Shown one piece after another: positions 13,615 to 21,112 of a stretch of 21,750 bases of DNA. Positions within the stretch are counted from its first letter, which is position 1. Each line of letters begins with the position of its first letter. Position numbers and translations under genes: made by a program. This stretch comes from JAJPKE01 sp052143275 (GTDB lineage: Bacteria > Chloroflexota > Ktedonobacteria > Ktedonobacterales > JADMIN01). The notes below the pieces were generated by a model that made no database searches, had not been told where the DNA came from, and saw only the letters and a list, made by a program, of their open reading frames with translations. The DNA lies in contig JBKQTH010000475.1 of NCBI GenBank assembly GCA_052143275.1, positions 1 to 21,750 on the forward strand, read 5' to 3'.

Positions 13615-14739
13615 ATGCAGGTAGAGGTTATCACCAATCGCGATCAATGGAACGCATTTGTCGAAGCAGATCCTACCGGGAATGTTACTCAGACGTATGA
13701 ATGGGGAGAACTTCGCGACAGAGCGAGGGGTGACGCCATTCGGTTGGGTGTACTCCAAGATGGAGTACTTCAGGCAACGATGCTAGTCCTAGTCGGAGAG
13801 GCGCCGTTGCTGCGCCGCCCCTACCTGTACGTGCCTCGTGGCCCAGTGATCGCTGATCCTGCCTCACCGGCACTCGCGGCACTGTGCGCGGCTGCCGCGG
13901 ACGAAGCTCGCAGACGCGGCGCCTTTATGCTCAAAGTAGAGCCCAACGTACCTGATGGCGATATTCATTGGCTGAGTGAGCTGCATGAACTGGGTTTCCA
14001 TAAAAACCCGTTCGCCACCCACCCGCGACGCTCCTGGGTCCTGGACATCCGCCCGAGTGAAGAGGAATTACTTTCAGCCATGAAGGAAAAATGGCGTTAC
14101 AACATAGGGTTGGCTTCCCGCAAGAAGGTACGAGTTCGTGAGGCTATGCAGCCGGAGGATGTGGTCGTATTCTACCGTCTCTATGAGGAGACGGCCAAGC
14201 GAGATGGCTTCTTCATCCATCCACTGGAGCACTACGCCGCCATTCTGCGCCTATATGGCGAGCGGGACGCGGCGATTCTGTTTCTGGCGGAATACCAGGA
14301 TCGACCGATAGCTGGTCTAATTGCTTTACGCTGTGGCCCGGTCACAACGTACATGTTTGGGGCATCATCCAACGTCGAGCGTAACCGCATGCCCAACCAC
14401 CTCCTGCAGTGGAGTGCCATCCGCTGGGCTAAAGCGCATGGTTGTTCGCTCTACGACTTCCGGGCTATCGCTGAAGTGCTAGAGCCGCAAGAAGACCTCT
14501 ATAGCCTCTTTACTTACAAACAGGGGTTCGGAGGCTATTCGACGCTTGCGCTCGAGACCCATGATCTTCCTTACAACGCGCCACTTTACTTTTTATACCG
14601 CCAAACGCTGGCGCTGAAACGCGCCCGCGACCGGCGTCTACATGAGCGCGAGTTACGAAGCCGCGCCACCCGGAGCAACGTATCGCAGGTCGCGCCGGCG
14701 GAGTCTGCCGGCAAAGTTAAAGGGATGACAGAGGGGTGA
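13615..14739 (+). CDS. FemAB/FemX-type peptidoglycan aminoacyltransferase, second paralog
   Basis: Also 374 residues, clearly homologous to its upstream neighbour across its whole length: QTYEWGE, LYVPRGPVIADP, the central WRYNIGLASRKKVRVR, then LLQWSAIRWAKAHGCSLYDFRAI and FTYKQGFGGY. YMFGASSN before the second-lobe helix matches the GA motif of FemX proteins, whereas the first paralog has NLHSGSSG there. So the two genes probably differ in substrate or order of action, as FemA and FemB or MurM and MurN do; this is inference from family precedent. ATG 13615 has a GGAAGAG site close upstream. The C-terminal ~40 residues are basic and then low-complexity. A 327-bp gap follows. Confidence 0.9.
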   Translation: MQVEVITNRDQWNAFVEADPTGNVTQTYEWGELRDRARGDAIRLGVLQDGVLQATMLVLVGEAPLLRRPYLYVPRGPVIADPASPALAALCAAAADEARRRGAFMLKVEPNVPDGDIHWLSELHELGFHKNPFATHPRRSWVLDIRPSEEELLSAMKEKWRYNIGLASRKKVRVREAMQPEDVVVFYRLYEETAKRDGFFIHPLEHYAAILRLYGERDAAILFLAEYQDRPIAGLIALRCGPVTTYMFGASSNVERNRMPNHLLQWSAIRWAKAHGCSLYDFRAIAEVLEPQEDLYSLFTYKQGFGGYSTLALETHDLPYNAPLYFLYRQTLALKRARDRRLHERELRSRATRSNVSQVAPAESAGKVKGMTEG

Positions 14740-15066
14740 CACAAGGATGAGATTCGGCGTGACCCATGACCCAAAGGGCTACTCTGTGCTGCAGATGTGA
14801 CCGGCCTGAGGTCGTGTACGGTTGTAGATCTAGGGAGGTGATGAGAGTCATTCATGAGTATGATGGTTGGAGAAACTGTGGACTGTGAGCAAGTCAGTGC
14901 GAGGTGGTATATTTCCTGCTAACCACTTGCGCAAAGTCACCACGTATGCCGCCACGAGCACGCAGTTGCCTTGCGGGAACGTAACCGGTGGTGCCCTTCA
15001 TCGTTCTCTCGCCGTCTCCGGTGGCGCTACGGTCTCGGCATCGAGCCACAAGCTAAAGGTAAATCC
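14740..15066. other. 327-bp stretch without a convincing gene
   Basis: A strong GGGAGGTG (14833-14840) is present, but the nearest ATG (14841) is too close and gives only 15 codons, and the next (14854) is too far and gives 22. A 67-codon frame at 14867-15070 has no matching ribosome site. The stretch probably contains the response regulator promoter, which I could not place. Confidence 0.45.
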
Positions 15067-15465
15067 GTGACGAAGCACATACTGGTTCTTGATGACCGGC
15101 AAAACTTCCTTACTCTGATGCGTATGCTCCTGGAAGACGAAAACTATCGGGTCTCGGTTCTCCAGCAGGGAGAAGGCGCTGTCGAGAGTATCCGCGACGT
15201 TATGCCGGACCTAATAATACTTGATCTCAAGCTTCCCGATGCCTCGGGCACCGATATACTCATGGGCCTGCGCGCCGAGACCAGCACAGCAGAGATTCCT
15301 GTGATAGTCTACTCGGCGGCGGTACTGGAGACCGAAGCGCTATCGAACCTGATCACTGGCAACCCAACTCGCTATGCCAATGTGTCGGTGTTGCAAAAGC
15401 CGTTTGATCTGGATACACTTCTAGAGCGTATCCAACAAGTACTGGGTGCGGCGCAGTCCTCTTGA
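15067..15465 (+). CDS. Single-domain response regulator (CheY-like receiver)
   Basis: 132 residues from GTG 15067, with AAAGG about 8 nt upstream; the frame is open 32 codons further but that extension is not receiver-like. The receiver fold is complete: acidic pair Asp9-Asp10 in ILVLDD, phosphoacceptor Asp53 in LIILDLKLPD, Ser83 in VIVYSAA at the switch Thr/Ser position, and Lys111 in VLQKPFD. Such proteins are phosphorylated by histidine kinases and act by protein contacts, since no output domain is attached. No kinase lies beside it; the partial one at the window start is about 15 kb away and cannot be linked to it. A YtxH-family gene follows 50 bp downstream. Confidence 0.92.
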   Translation: MTKHILVLDDRQNFLTLMRMLLEDENYRVSVLQQGEGAVESIRDVMPDLIILDLKLPDASGTDILMGLRAETSTAEIPVIVYSAAVLETEALSNLITGNPTRYANVSVLQKPFDLDTLLERIQQVLGAAQSS

Positions 15466-15515
15466 AGTAAAAGAGCGAAGAAAGGCCAGTGAGACAGTAA
15501 GACAGGGGTAGGGCA

Positions 15516-15812
15516 GTGGCAAAGAACAGCAGGGGTACATCAGGCTCCGGATTCCTTTGGGGATTGATCTTCGGATTGATTATCGGTGCGGTGCTGGCGG
15601 TTCTCTTCGCCCCACAGACTGGTGAAGAGACTCGGGAGCAACTCAGCGAGCAGAGCATTGAGTTGCGTCGCCGCGGTGTCGAAGGTTATCAACAGTTATC
15701 AGCTCAGCTCCGTGAGCGGTACAGTGATGCGTTAGAACAGGGACGCGAGGCCTACGGTCGCACCAAAGACGAGGTGCTCAGCAATTACAGCAAGGGCAAG
15801 AGCGCGCAGTAG
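15516..15812 (+). CDS. YtxH-family small membrane protein
   Basis: 98 residues from GTG 15516, preceded by purine-rich gacaggggtaggg. Residues ~12-31 form one hydrophobic helix (FLWGLIFGLIIGAVLAVLFA), directly followed by APQTGEETREQL, the hallmark of the YtxH/general stress family, and then a long charged amphipathic helix (residues ~45-90) that probably lies in the cytosol. Members are often stress-induced, but their molecular role is not known. It is close behind the response regulator on the same strand and may be co-transcribed with it; it is convergent with the next pair of membrane genes. Confidence 0.85.
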   Translation: MAKNSRGTSGSGFLWGLIFGLIIGAVLAVLFAPQTGEETREQLSEQSIELRRRGVEGYQQLSAQLRERYSDALEQGREAYGRTKDEVLSNYSKGKSAQ

Positions 15813-15827
15813 TCGGTTGCCGAGCGC

Positions 15828-16079
15828 CTACCGAGTTCCTACAGGTCTTTTAGGCTTTTCTCGACTCGCGAGTTCCCGTGCAAGGCTTGCGGCCAATCCG
15901 GCCACAATGATGCCGACAAAGACGATTGCTACAATCGTATTGGCCGTGTGAAATTTATGAATCAGCAGGTCACCTAGAATAAATGCGGCCACAACTGTGA
16001 AGAGGATGATGGGATCGCCGACGAAGAAGTTGTAGGTAGCTATTATCGTGCCGCTGATACGCATCCAGAACTCGCTCAT
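15828..16079 (-). CDS. Small two-helix membrane protein
   Basis: 83 residues with two hydrophobic segments, about 8-40 (broken by a Gly-Asp) and 46-66, and a basic C-terminal tail (ASREKPKRPVGTR). The ATG overlaps the stop of the upstream permease-like gene in ATGA form, so it is translationally coupled and likely its partner or subunit. I do not recognise the family. It ends only 15 bp from the convergent YtxH gene. Confidence 0.78.
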   Translation of the reverse strand: MSEFWMRISGTIIATYNFFVGDPIILFTVVAAFILGDLLIHKFHTANTIVAIVFVGIIVAGLAASLARELASREKPKRPVGTR

Positions 16080-16879
16080 CCAATTACCTCCTGCTCGTGG
16101 CGATGTGTGGCGGTGGCTGCTCGCTCCGACGGTGTGGACGGCCTCAGCCAGAGCACTAGAATACCGCTAACGGCGAGATAAAAGAGCACTAGTATCGGCA
16201 GGAAAATGTCTTCGTGCCACCAGATTATGCCGATGCCTTCACCACCCCAGAATGTGCCAAAGCTAGTCAGCATGATACCGACAACAAACTTAAGAGCATT
16301 CTCCGGCACGCGCTGAAGTGGCGCCCGAACCAGAGCTCCCAGTGTCACTACAAGCAGCAACGCCCCTACAGCACCGATCGCAGCCACAAGAATGCCTTTA
16401 CCCTGAGCGTTCTGGGCGGCTGGCGAGCCGAAGGTAATGACTATAAAGGCTACCTCGAGCCCCTCAAGTAGAACGCTCTTGAACGAGGTTGCTACGCCAA
16501 ATGGATCGATCCGCGTGCTCGGACGTTCGCCGCGTTCCCGCATCTCGGAAAGTTGCCGTTCGTAGATCGCCTCTTCATCATGCAATGCCTTTCGTCCAGC
16601 GTAGCGTAGAATTGCTTTTTTAAGCCACTTAAGGCCAAACAGCACAAGTAGCAGGCCTACAGCCAGCCGCAATGCATTGATTGGCACCAGAGCCACCAAT
16701 GCTGTCCCAAAGATTCCAACGAGGAAAGCCAATACACCAACTGCGGCCAATGTGCCGACGAATGAGCTACGCCAGTTGATGGTAACTCCAACGACCAGTA
16801 CTATTGTAAAGGCCTCGACAAACTCGACGGTGGAGGCCAGAAACGCCGCTACCAGGACGGCCCAGAGTGCTCCAGTCAT
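16076..16879 (-). CDS. COG4280-like integral membrane protein with paired ExxE motifs
   Basis: 267 residues with about seven predicted transmembrane helices in two halves joined by a charged loop (residues ~95-125). Each half carries the same acidic signature on a helix: EFVEAF (Glu19, Glu22) and LEGLEVAF (Glu139, Glu142). This resembles COG4280 membrane proteins and, more loosely, the REGLE motif of FTR1 iron permeases and the acidic motifs of GDT1-like transporters, where the glutamates bind a metal ion. A divalent-cation transporter is therefore plausible, but the substrate is inference. ATG 16879 has GGAG seven nt upstream. The small two-helix protein is coupled downstream. Divergent from argJ. 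Confidence 0.75.
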   Translation of the reverse strand: MTGALWAVLVAAFLASTVEFVEAFTIVLVVGVTINWRSSFVGTLAAVGVLAFLVGIFGTALVALVPINALRLAVGLLLVLFGLKWLKKAILRYAGRKALHDEEAIYERQLSEMRERGERPSTRIDPFGVATSFKSVLLEGLEVAFIVITFGSPAAQNAQGKGILVAAIGAVGALLLVVTLGALVRAPLQRVPENALKFVVGIMLTSFGTFWGGEGIGIIWWHEDIFLPILVLFYLAVSGILVLWLRPSTPSERAATATHRHEQEVIG

Positions 16880-16962
16880 ACTTATGCTCCGCCACTAGTC
16901 CGACCTCACCAGAAAACCAGTAATTGTGACAGGGGTGCCATTGCGTTGTATACGTCTCCCGG

Positions 16963-16992
16963 TTGCGGCACTCTCGCATGGAAGTGTACAAT
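16963..16992 (+). promoter_or_regulatory. Possible promoter of the arg operon
   Basis: -35-like TTGCGG (16963-16968), 18-bp spacer, -10 TACAAT (16987-16992). The start would be near 16999, just before the 16-bp tandem repeat. Confidence 0.4.
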
Positions 16993-17005
16993 ACCGTAGC
17001 CCACG

Positions 17006-17037
17006 CAAGATGATTGTATTCCAAGATGATTGTATTC
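17006..17037. repeat. Perfect 16-bp tandem duplication upstream of argJ
   Basis: caagatgattgtattc occurs twice without a gap or mismatch, between the likely promoter and argJ. The TGATTGTATTCA stretch of the second copy has loose similarity to an ArgR half-site, so an operator function is possible but not shown. Confidence 0.85.
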
Positions 17038-17083
17038 ACAGTAGTTGACCTATGTCTTCGAGGTAGCGAGGAGCCATAACGAC

Positions 17084-18337
17084 GTGTCTCAGTTCTCTGA
17101 TTATATGACGCGTGATCTCGATGCCGGATTGCGTCTGGTGGATGGAGGTGTTAGCGCGGCACTGGGATTTCTATCAGGGAGCATTTCGTGCGGAATCAAG
17201 ACCGATGCCGGTGCACCTGACCTGGCTCTGCTGGTTTCCACAACCCCCTGCACTGCTGCTGCTACCTTTACGACCAGTACGACCGCCGCCCACACCGTGC
17301 GCGTCTGCAAAGAGCATCTGGTCGCTACTGGCTATCGTGCGCAGGCTGTCGTCGTTAATAGCGGTAACGCGAATTGCTCCAATGGTGAGCGCGGCTATCG
17401 TGACGCGACGCGCATGGCGGAACTGGCGGCTGGCAAGTTGGCTATCAGTGACCCGAACCTGGTAATGGTCTCCTCCACCGGTATTATTGGCCGGCCGTTG
17501 CCCATGGACCGCGTTGAAGTCGGCATTACTAACATACGGGTAAGCACGACCGGTGGGTCGGACTTTGCGCGCGGAATCATGACCACTGATACTCGTCCCA
17601 AGACGGTGGCGGTGGAATTCGAGGCGGGTGGCAAAATCGTGCGTCTCGGCGGCTCGACTAAGGGCGTTGGCATGATCTATCCAAATATGGCAACTATGCT
17701 CTGCTATCTGACGACCGATGCCGAGGTCGATCCAGACTTCTTACAGAAGGCCATGCGTGACGCAGTCAACGACTCTTTTAACATGGTATGTGTGGATGGA
17801 GATATGTCCACCAACGACTCAGCTTTCATATTGGCGAATGGGCAGGCGGGCAACGAACCACTTCGCTCGGGTGCGCCGGGTGCTGATACATTTGTCACTG
17901 CGCTTCGGTATGTGACACGCTATCTCGGACGCGAGATGGCGCGTGATGGTGAAGGCGCAACTAAGCTGATGATTGTCCATATCCACAACGGGTCGAGCGA
18001 TGCCCATGCGCGCATAGCGGCAAGAGCCATAACTAACTCCACAATCTGGAAATGCGCGGTTGCCGGCGGAGACGCAAACTGGGGACGCCTGGTTGCTGCA
18101 CTTGGAGCTAGCGGGGCAGAGGTCCAGCATGAGAAACTTGACATTCGTCTTGGCGGCGTTCTCATCGTAGTGGGTGGAGTGGCAGCGGATTATGACCAGT
18201 CTGAGGCGAAGCAGGCGATGGTGGGACCCGACGTCGAAATTGACATTGATCTACATCTGGGCGAGTTTGGCGCGACCGCCTGGGGCTGTGACTTGACCCA
18301 CGGCTACATTGATGAGAACGCCACGTACACTAGGTAG
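17084..18337 (+). CDS. argJ: Glutamate N-acetyltransferase / amino-acid acetyltransferase
   Basis: 417 residues from GTG 17084 (AGGAG about 10 nt upstream); an in-frame TTG at 17045 and ATG at 17105 are alternatives. ArgJ transfers the acetyl group from N-acetylornithine to glutamate, closing the cyclic arginine pathway, and may also use acetyl-CoA. The self-cleavage site is present: KGVGMIYPNMATMLC, cut before Thr204, which becomes the nucleophile of the beta chain. Other family signatures: VVVNSGNANC, VSSTGIIGRPLP, RGIMTTDTRPK, and near the end WGCDLTHGYIDENA with the usual TYTR terminus. Full length, no lesion. argD starts 10 bases after its stop. Confidence 0.96.
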   Translation: MSQFSDYMTRDLDAGLRLVDGGVSAALGFLSGSISCGIKTDAGAPDLALLVSTTPCTAAATFTTSTTAAHTVRVCKEHLVATGYRAQAVVVNSGNANCSNGERGYRDATRMAELAAGKLAISDPNLVMVSSTGIIGRPLPMDRVEVGITNIRVSTTGGSDFARGIMTTDTRPKTVAVEFEAGGKIVRLGGSTKGVGMIYPNMATMLCYLTTDAEVDPDFLQKAMRDAVNDSFNMVCVDGDMSTNDSAFILANGQAGNEPLRSGAPGADTFVTALRYVTRYLGREMARDGEGATKLMIVHIHNGSSDAHARIAARAITNSTIWKCAVAGGDANWGRLVAALGASGAEVQHEKLDIRLGGVLIVVGGVAADYDQSEAKQAMVGPDVEIDIDLHLGEFGATAWGCDLTHGYIDENATYTR

Positions 18338-18347
18338 GAGAAGCCAC

Positions 18348-19574
18348 ATGACCACCAGTACCCCGACGAGTAACCAGGCCTCTTCACAGCCCGCAGCACG
18401 TGATTGGGCGGCAATGGAGAGCAAATACTATCAGCATACGTTCAAGCGTAGCCTGGTGATGGAACGCGGCGAAGGTGTACGAGTCTGGGATGCAAACGGT
18501 ACGGTGTATCTTGACCTAGTGGCTGGGATTGCTACCAATGTCCTTGGCCATGTCCATCCTGCAGTTGTGCGCGCCATTCAGGAACAGGCCGCTAAGCTTG
18601 TCCATGTGTCTAATCTCTACATCAACGAGCGGCAAGTGGAGTTGGCCGAACAGCTCTATAACATTAGTGGTGGCATGCGTTCGTTTTTCTCGAATAGCGG
18701 TGCTGAGGCCAATGAGGGAGCGTTCAAGCTTGCCCGCAAGTATGGCAGGCTCAACCGAGGCGGGGCCTATGAGATCATTAGTATGGATCGCTCATTTCAT
18801 GGGCGTACATTAGCCACTACGGCCGCAACCGGCCAGAAGAAGTATCAGGATACCTGGCAGCCGTTGCCCGACGGCTTCAAACAGGTGCCGTTCGGCGATG
18901 CTCCGGCCCTCAAAGCTGCGGTCAGCGACAAGACTGCCGCCATCCTCATCGAGGCCGTTCAGGGAGAGGGCGGCATATATCCGGCACCAGCGACCTATCT
19001 ACAAGAAGTGCGTGCCCTCTGTGATGAGCTGAACCTGATCCTGATCTGTGATGAAGTGCAAGCAGGTATGGGCCGCACCGGTAAATTCTTTAGTTGGGAG
19101 AATATGGGTGTTCGTCCGGATATCACCACGTTGGCCAAGGGTCTGGCGGGAGGAGTGCCCATCGGGGCAATGTTGGCAGTGGAACGCGCCGATATTTTCG
19201 AGCCGGGCGATCATGGCACGACATTTGGGGGCAATCCCATTGCCTGTGCGGCTGGTGTGGCTACAGTAACGACGATTATGGAAGCAGATCTGCTCTCCAA
19301 TGCGGTCAAGATGGGCGATTATTTGGAGGCTCGAATTGTTGATCTAGCAAAGAAGCACAGCATCATAACCGGCACACGTGGCATGGGACTGATGCGCGCC
19401 TTTGATCTTGCCGAGCCACGTGCCCAGGATATCATGGACCGGGCACTAGAGGGCGGTTTACTGATTACCAATGCAGGTCCATCCACCATTCGGATGGTGC
19501 CGCCGCTAATCATTAGTTCCGCCGACATAGATGAGGCAAGTGAAAAGCTTAGCCAGGCGCTCTCCGCGCTCTAA
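18348..19574 (+). CDS. argD: Acetylornithine aminotransferase
   Basis: 408 residues from ATG 18348, which has GGAGAAG seven nt upstream; a start 39 bp earlier lies inside argJ. A class III PLP aminotransferase: SNSGAEANEGAFKLAR binds the cofactor phosphate, Asp235 in ICDEVQAGMGRTG contacts the pyridine nitrogen and Lys264 in TTLAKGLAGG forms the Schiff base. FHGRTLATTAATG and TFGGNPIACAA are also typical of ArgD. It converts N-acetylglutamate semialdehyde to N-acetylornithine, the step feeding ArgJ. The first ~20 residues are a Ser/Thr-rich extension. It follows argJ in an operon. The assignment to arginine rests on that context; GABA aminotransferases and similar enzymes are related. Confidence 0.95.
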   Translation: MTTSTPTSNQASSQPAARDWAAMESKYYQHTFKRSLVMERGEGVRVWDANGTVYLDLVAGIATNVLGHVHPAVVRAIQEQAAKLVHVSNLYINERQVELAEQLYNISGGMRSFFSNSGAEANEGAFKLARKYGRLNRGGAYEIISMDRSFHGRTLATTAATGQKKYQDTWQPLPDGFKQVPFGDAPALKAAVSDKTAAILIEAVQGEGGIYPAPATYLQEVRALCDELNLILICDEVQAGMGRTGKFFSWENMGVRPDITTLAKGLAGGVPIGAMLAVERADIFEPGDHGTTFGGNPIACAAGVATVTTIMEADLLSNAVKMGDYLEARIVDLAKKHSIITGTRGMGLMRAFDLAEPRAQDIMDRALEGGLLITNAGPSTIRMVPPLIISSADIDEASEKLSQALSAL

Positions 19575-19601
19575 TGAGAGACCAGAGGAGAAATCAAAGC
19601 G

Positions 19602-21083
19602 ATGTCACAGGACGCAAACTCATTGGGGAATTTGAGCGTGGACGGACATGCTGCCAACGGTGTTACCGCATCAGGCAGAAATGAGAGCGCTACGCCCTAT
19701 ATAGAACTGGGACGTACCGCGGCCGAAGCCGGTGATTTTGAACGTGCCGAGAGTGCTTTCCAGCAGGCGGTTGCCAGAGATCCTCGTAACGCCCGCGCCC
19801 GCTATGACCTTGCCCTCGCCAGACAGAATCTCAACGACATGGAGGGCGCGATTGTCTCCTATATGCGGGCCATACAGCTGGATGAGACCCTCATCGAGGC
19901 TTATATCAACCTGGGAAATCTGTATGGTGAACTTGGCTTTGAAGAGGAGGCGCTGGAGACATTTCAGCGGGCTCTGGAGCAGGACAACGGTAACGACGAA
20001 CTCTTTGTGAACGTTGGAGATGCCTATCGCAGCCTGGGATTCTTCGAGGATGCTATCCTGGCATACCGTCAGGCCCAGATCCTGAATCCCGACAATACGC
20101 TGGCGGCTGACAATTTACACGATGTACGCGAGCGACTTAATGAGCAGTCGGAGTATGTTGCAGACCTGGAAAAGCGGCTTGACGAGGACCCACGCGACCT
20201 GGGCCGCTATTCGGACCTAGTGGACGCCTACTTAGAGGCACACCGCGAGCAAGAGGCGATCAATGTCGTGAACCAAATGATCGCGCTCGACCCGGAAAGC
20301 CCGACTACCTACGAGACACAGGCCGCTGTCTATGAAGCGTTAAATGACGCTGAGCAGGCCACGTCAGCCTGGGAACGAGTGGTACAGCTATCGCCGGACG
20401 ATGCTGAAGCCTGGGAGCACCTGGGGACCTGGCGCGAAGAGCTCGGCAAGTACGATGAATCCGTTGAGGCCTACCGGCGTGCTGTCGATCTTGAACCGGA
20501 TTCGACAGGTGCCCTTTTCAGTCTGGGTGAAGTCCTTCGAGACGCCGAGCGCTACGATGAAGCTATTGAAGTCTTCCGCAGTCTGGTGAACAACTATGCC
20601 GAGGCTCACACCGAGTCTGATGAAGAATTGCTCATCGATGCTTACGCTCGACTAGCCGAAAGTCAGAACCTGGCGGCCAAAAACGAGGAGGCCCTTCAAA
20701 CGGCCTCCGAGTTTCTCAAGCGTTTTCCTGACCAGCCCGAGGCGTACTATGAGCAGGCATCGGCTTATGATGCGCTTGGCCGCCACCAGGAAGCCATTAC
20801 ATGCTATGAGAAGGCTCTGGCTGGTAGCCCGCTGGATGCTGGGATTGCAAATGATCTCGCAGACACTTACCTAGAGGTTGGCCGAGTGGATGACGCCATT
20901 GAGACTGCGCAGAACGCAATTGCGCTCGATCCCAGCTTGGCAGTGGCTTATGAGACATTGGCCCAGGCACTGGAGCGTGCCGGTCGGCACGCCGAGGCCG
21001 AGCAGGCGCTGGAACATGCGACCGAGATTCGTCTTGCCGATGGTACCGAGGGAGATGATCCGGAGGAGACGACGGACAACTAG
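19602..21083 (+). CDS. Tetratricopeptide-repeat protein
   Basis: 493 residues, no signal peptide or membrane segment, so cytosolic. After a Ser/Gly/Asn-rich start of ~30 residues, TPR units of 34 residues run almost to the end: units at about 31-64, 65-98, 99-132 and 133-166, and more between ~200 and 475. Consensus features are visible in each, e.g. AYINLGNLYGELGFEEEALETF and AYRRAVDLEPDSTGALFSLG. The C-terminus is very acidic (GTEGDDPEETTDN). TPR solenoids scaffold protein complexes; no enzymatic domain is attached. It begins 27 nt after argD with an AGAGGAG site and is probably in the same operon, although a link to arginine synthesis is not obvious. Confidence 0.92.
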   Translation: MSQDANSLGNLSVDGHAANGVTASGRNESATPYIELGRTAAEAGDFERAESAFQQAVARDPRNARARYDLALARQNLNDMEGAIVSYMRAIQLDETLIEAYINLGNLYGELGFEEEALETFQRALEQDNGNDELFVNVGDAYRSLGFFEDAILAYRQAQILNPDNTLAADNLHDVRERLNEQSEYVADLEKRLDEDPRDLGRYSDLVDAYLEAHREQEAINVVNQMIALDPESPTTYETQAAVYEALNDAEQATSAWERVVQLSPDDAEAWEHLGTWREELGKYDESVEAYRRAVDLEPDSTGALFSLGEVLRDAERYDEAIEVFRSLVNNYAEAHTESDEELLIDAYARLAESQNLAAKNEEALQTASEFLKRFPDQPEAYYEQASAYDALGRHQEAITCYEKALAGSPLDAGIANDLADTYLEVGRVDDAIETAQNAIALDPSLAVAYETLAQALERAGRHAEAEQALEHATEIRLADGTEGDDPEETTDN

Positions 21084-21112
21084 CGATTAAGTAGCGGCGA
21101 GAGGAGTCAAGA

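Noticed and set aside
14841..15070. Small peptides after the strong GGGAGGTG, and the 67-codon frame at 14867
   Set aside because: Start codons are too close or too far from the ribosome-site-like sequence, and the longer frame overlaps the response regulator start without support.
17006..17037. Firm assignment of an ArgR box
   Set aside because: The match to the known palindromic consensus is poor; only a loose half-site similarity is present, so it is kept as a repeat with a possible role.
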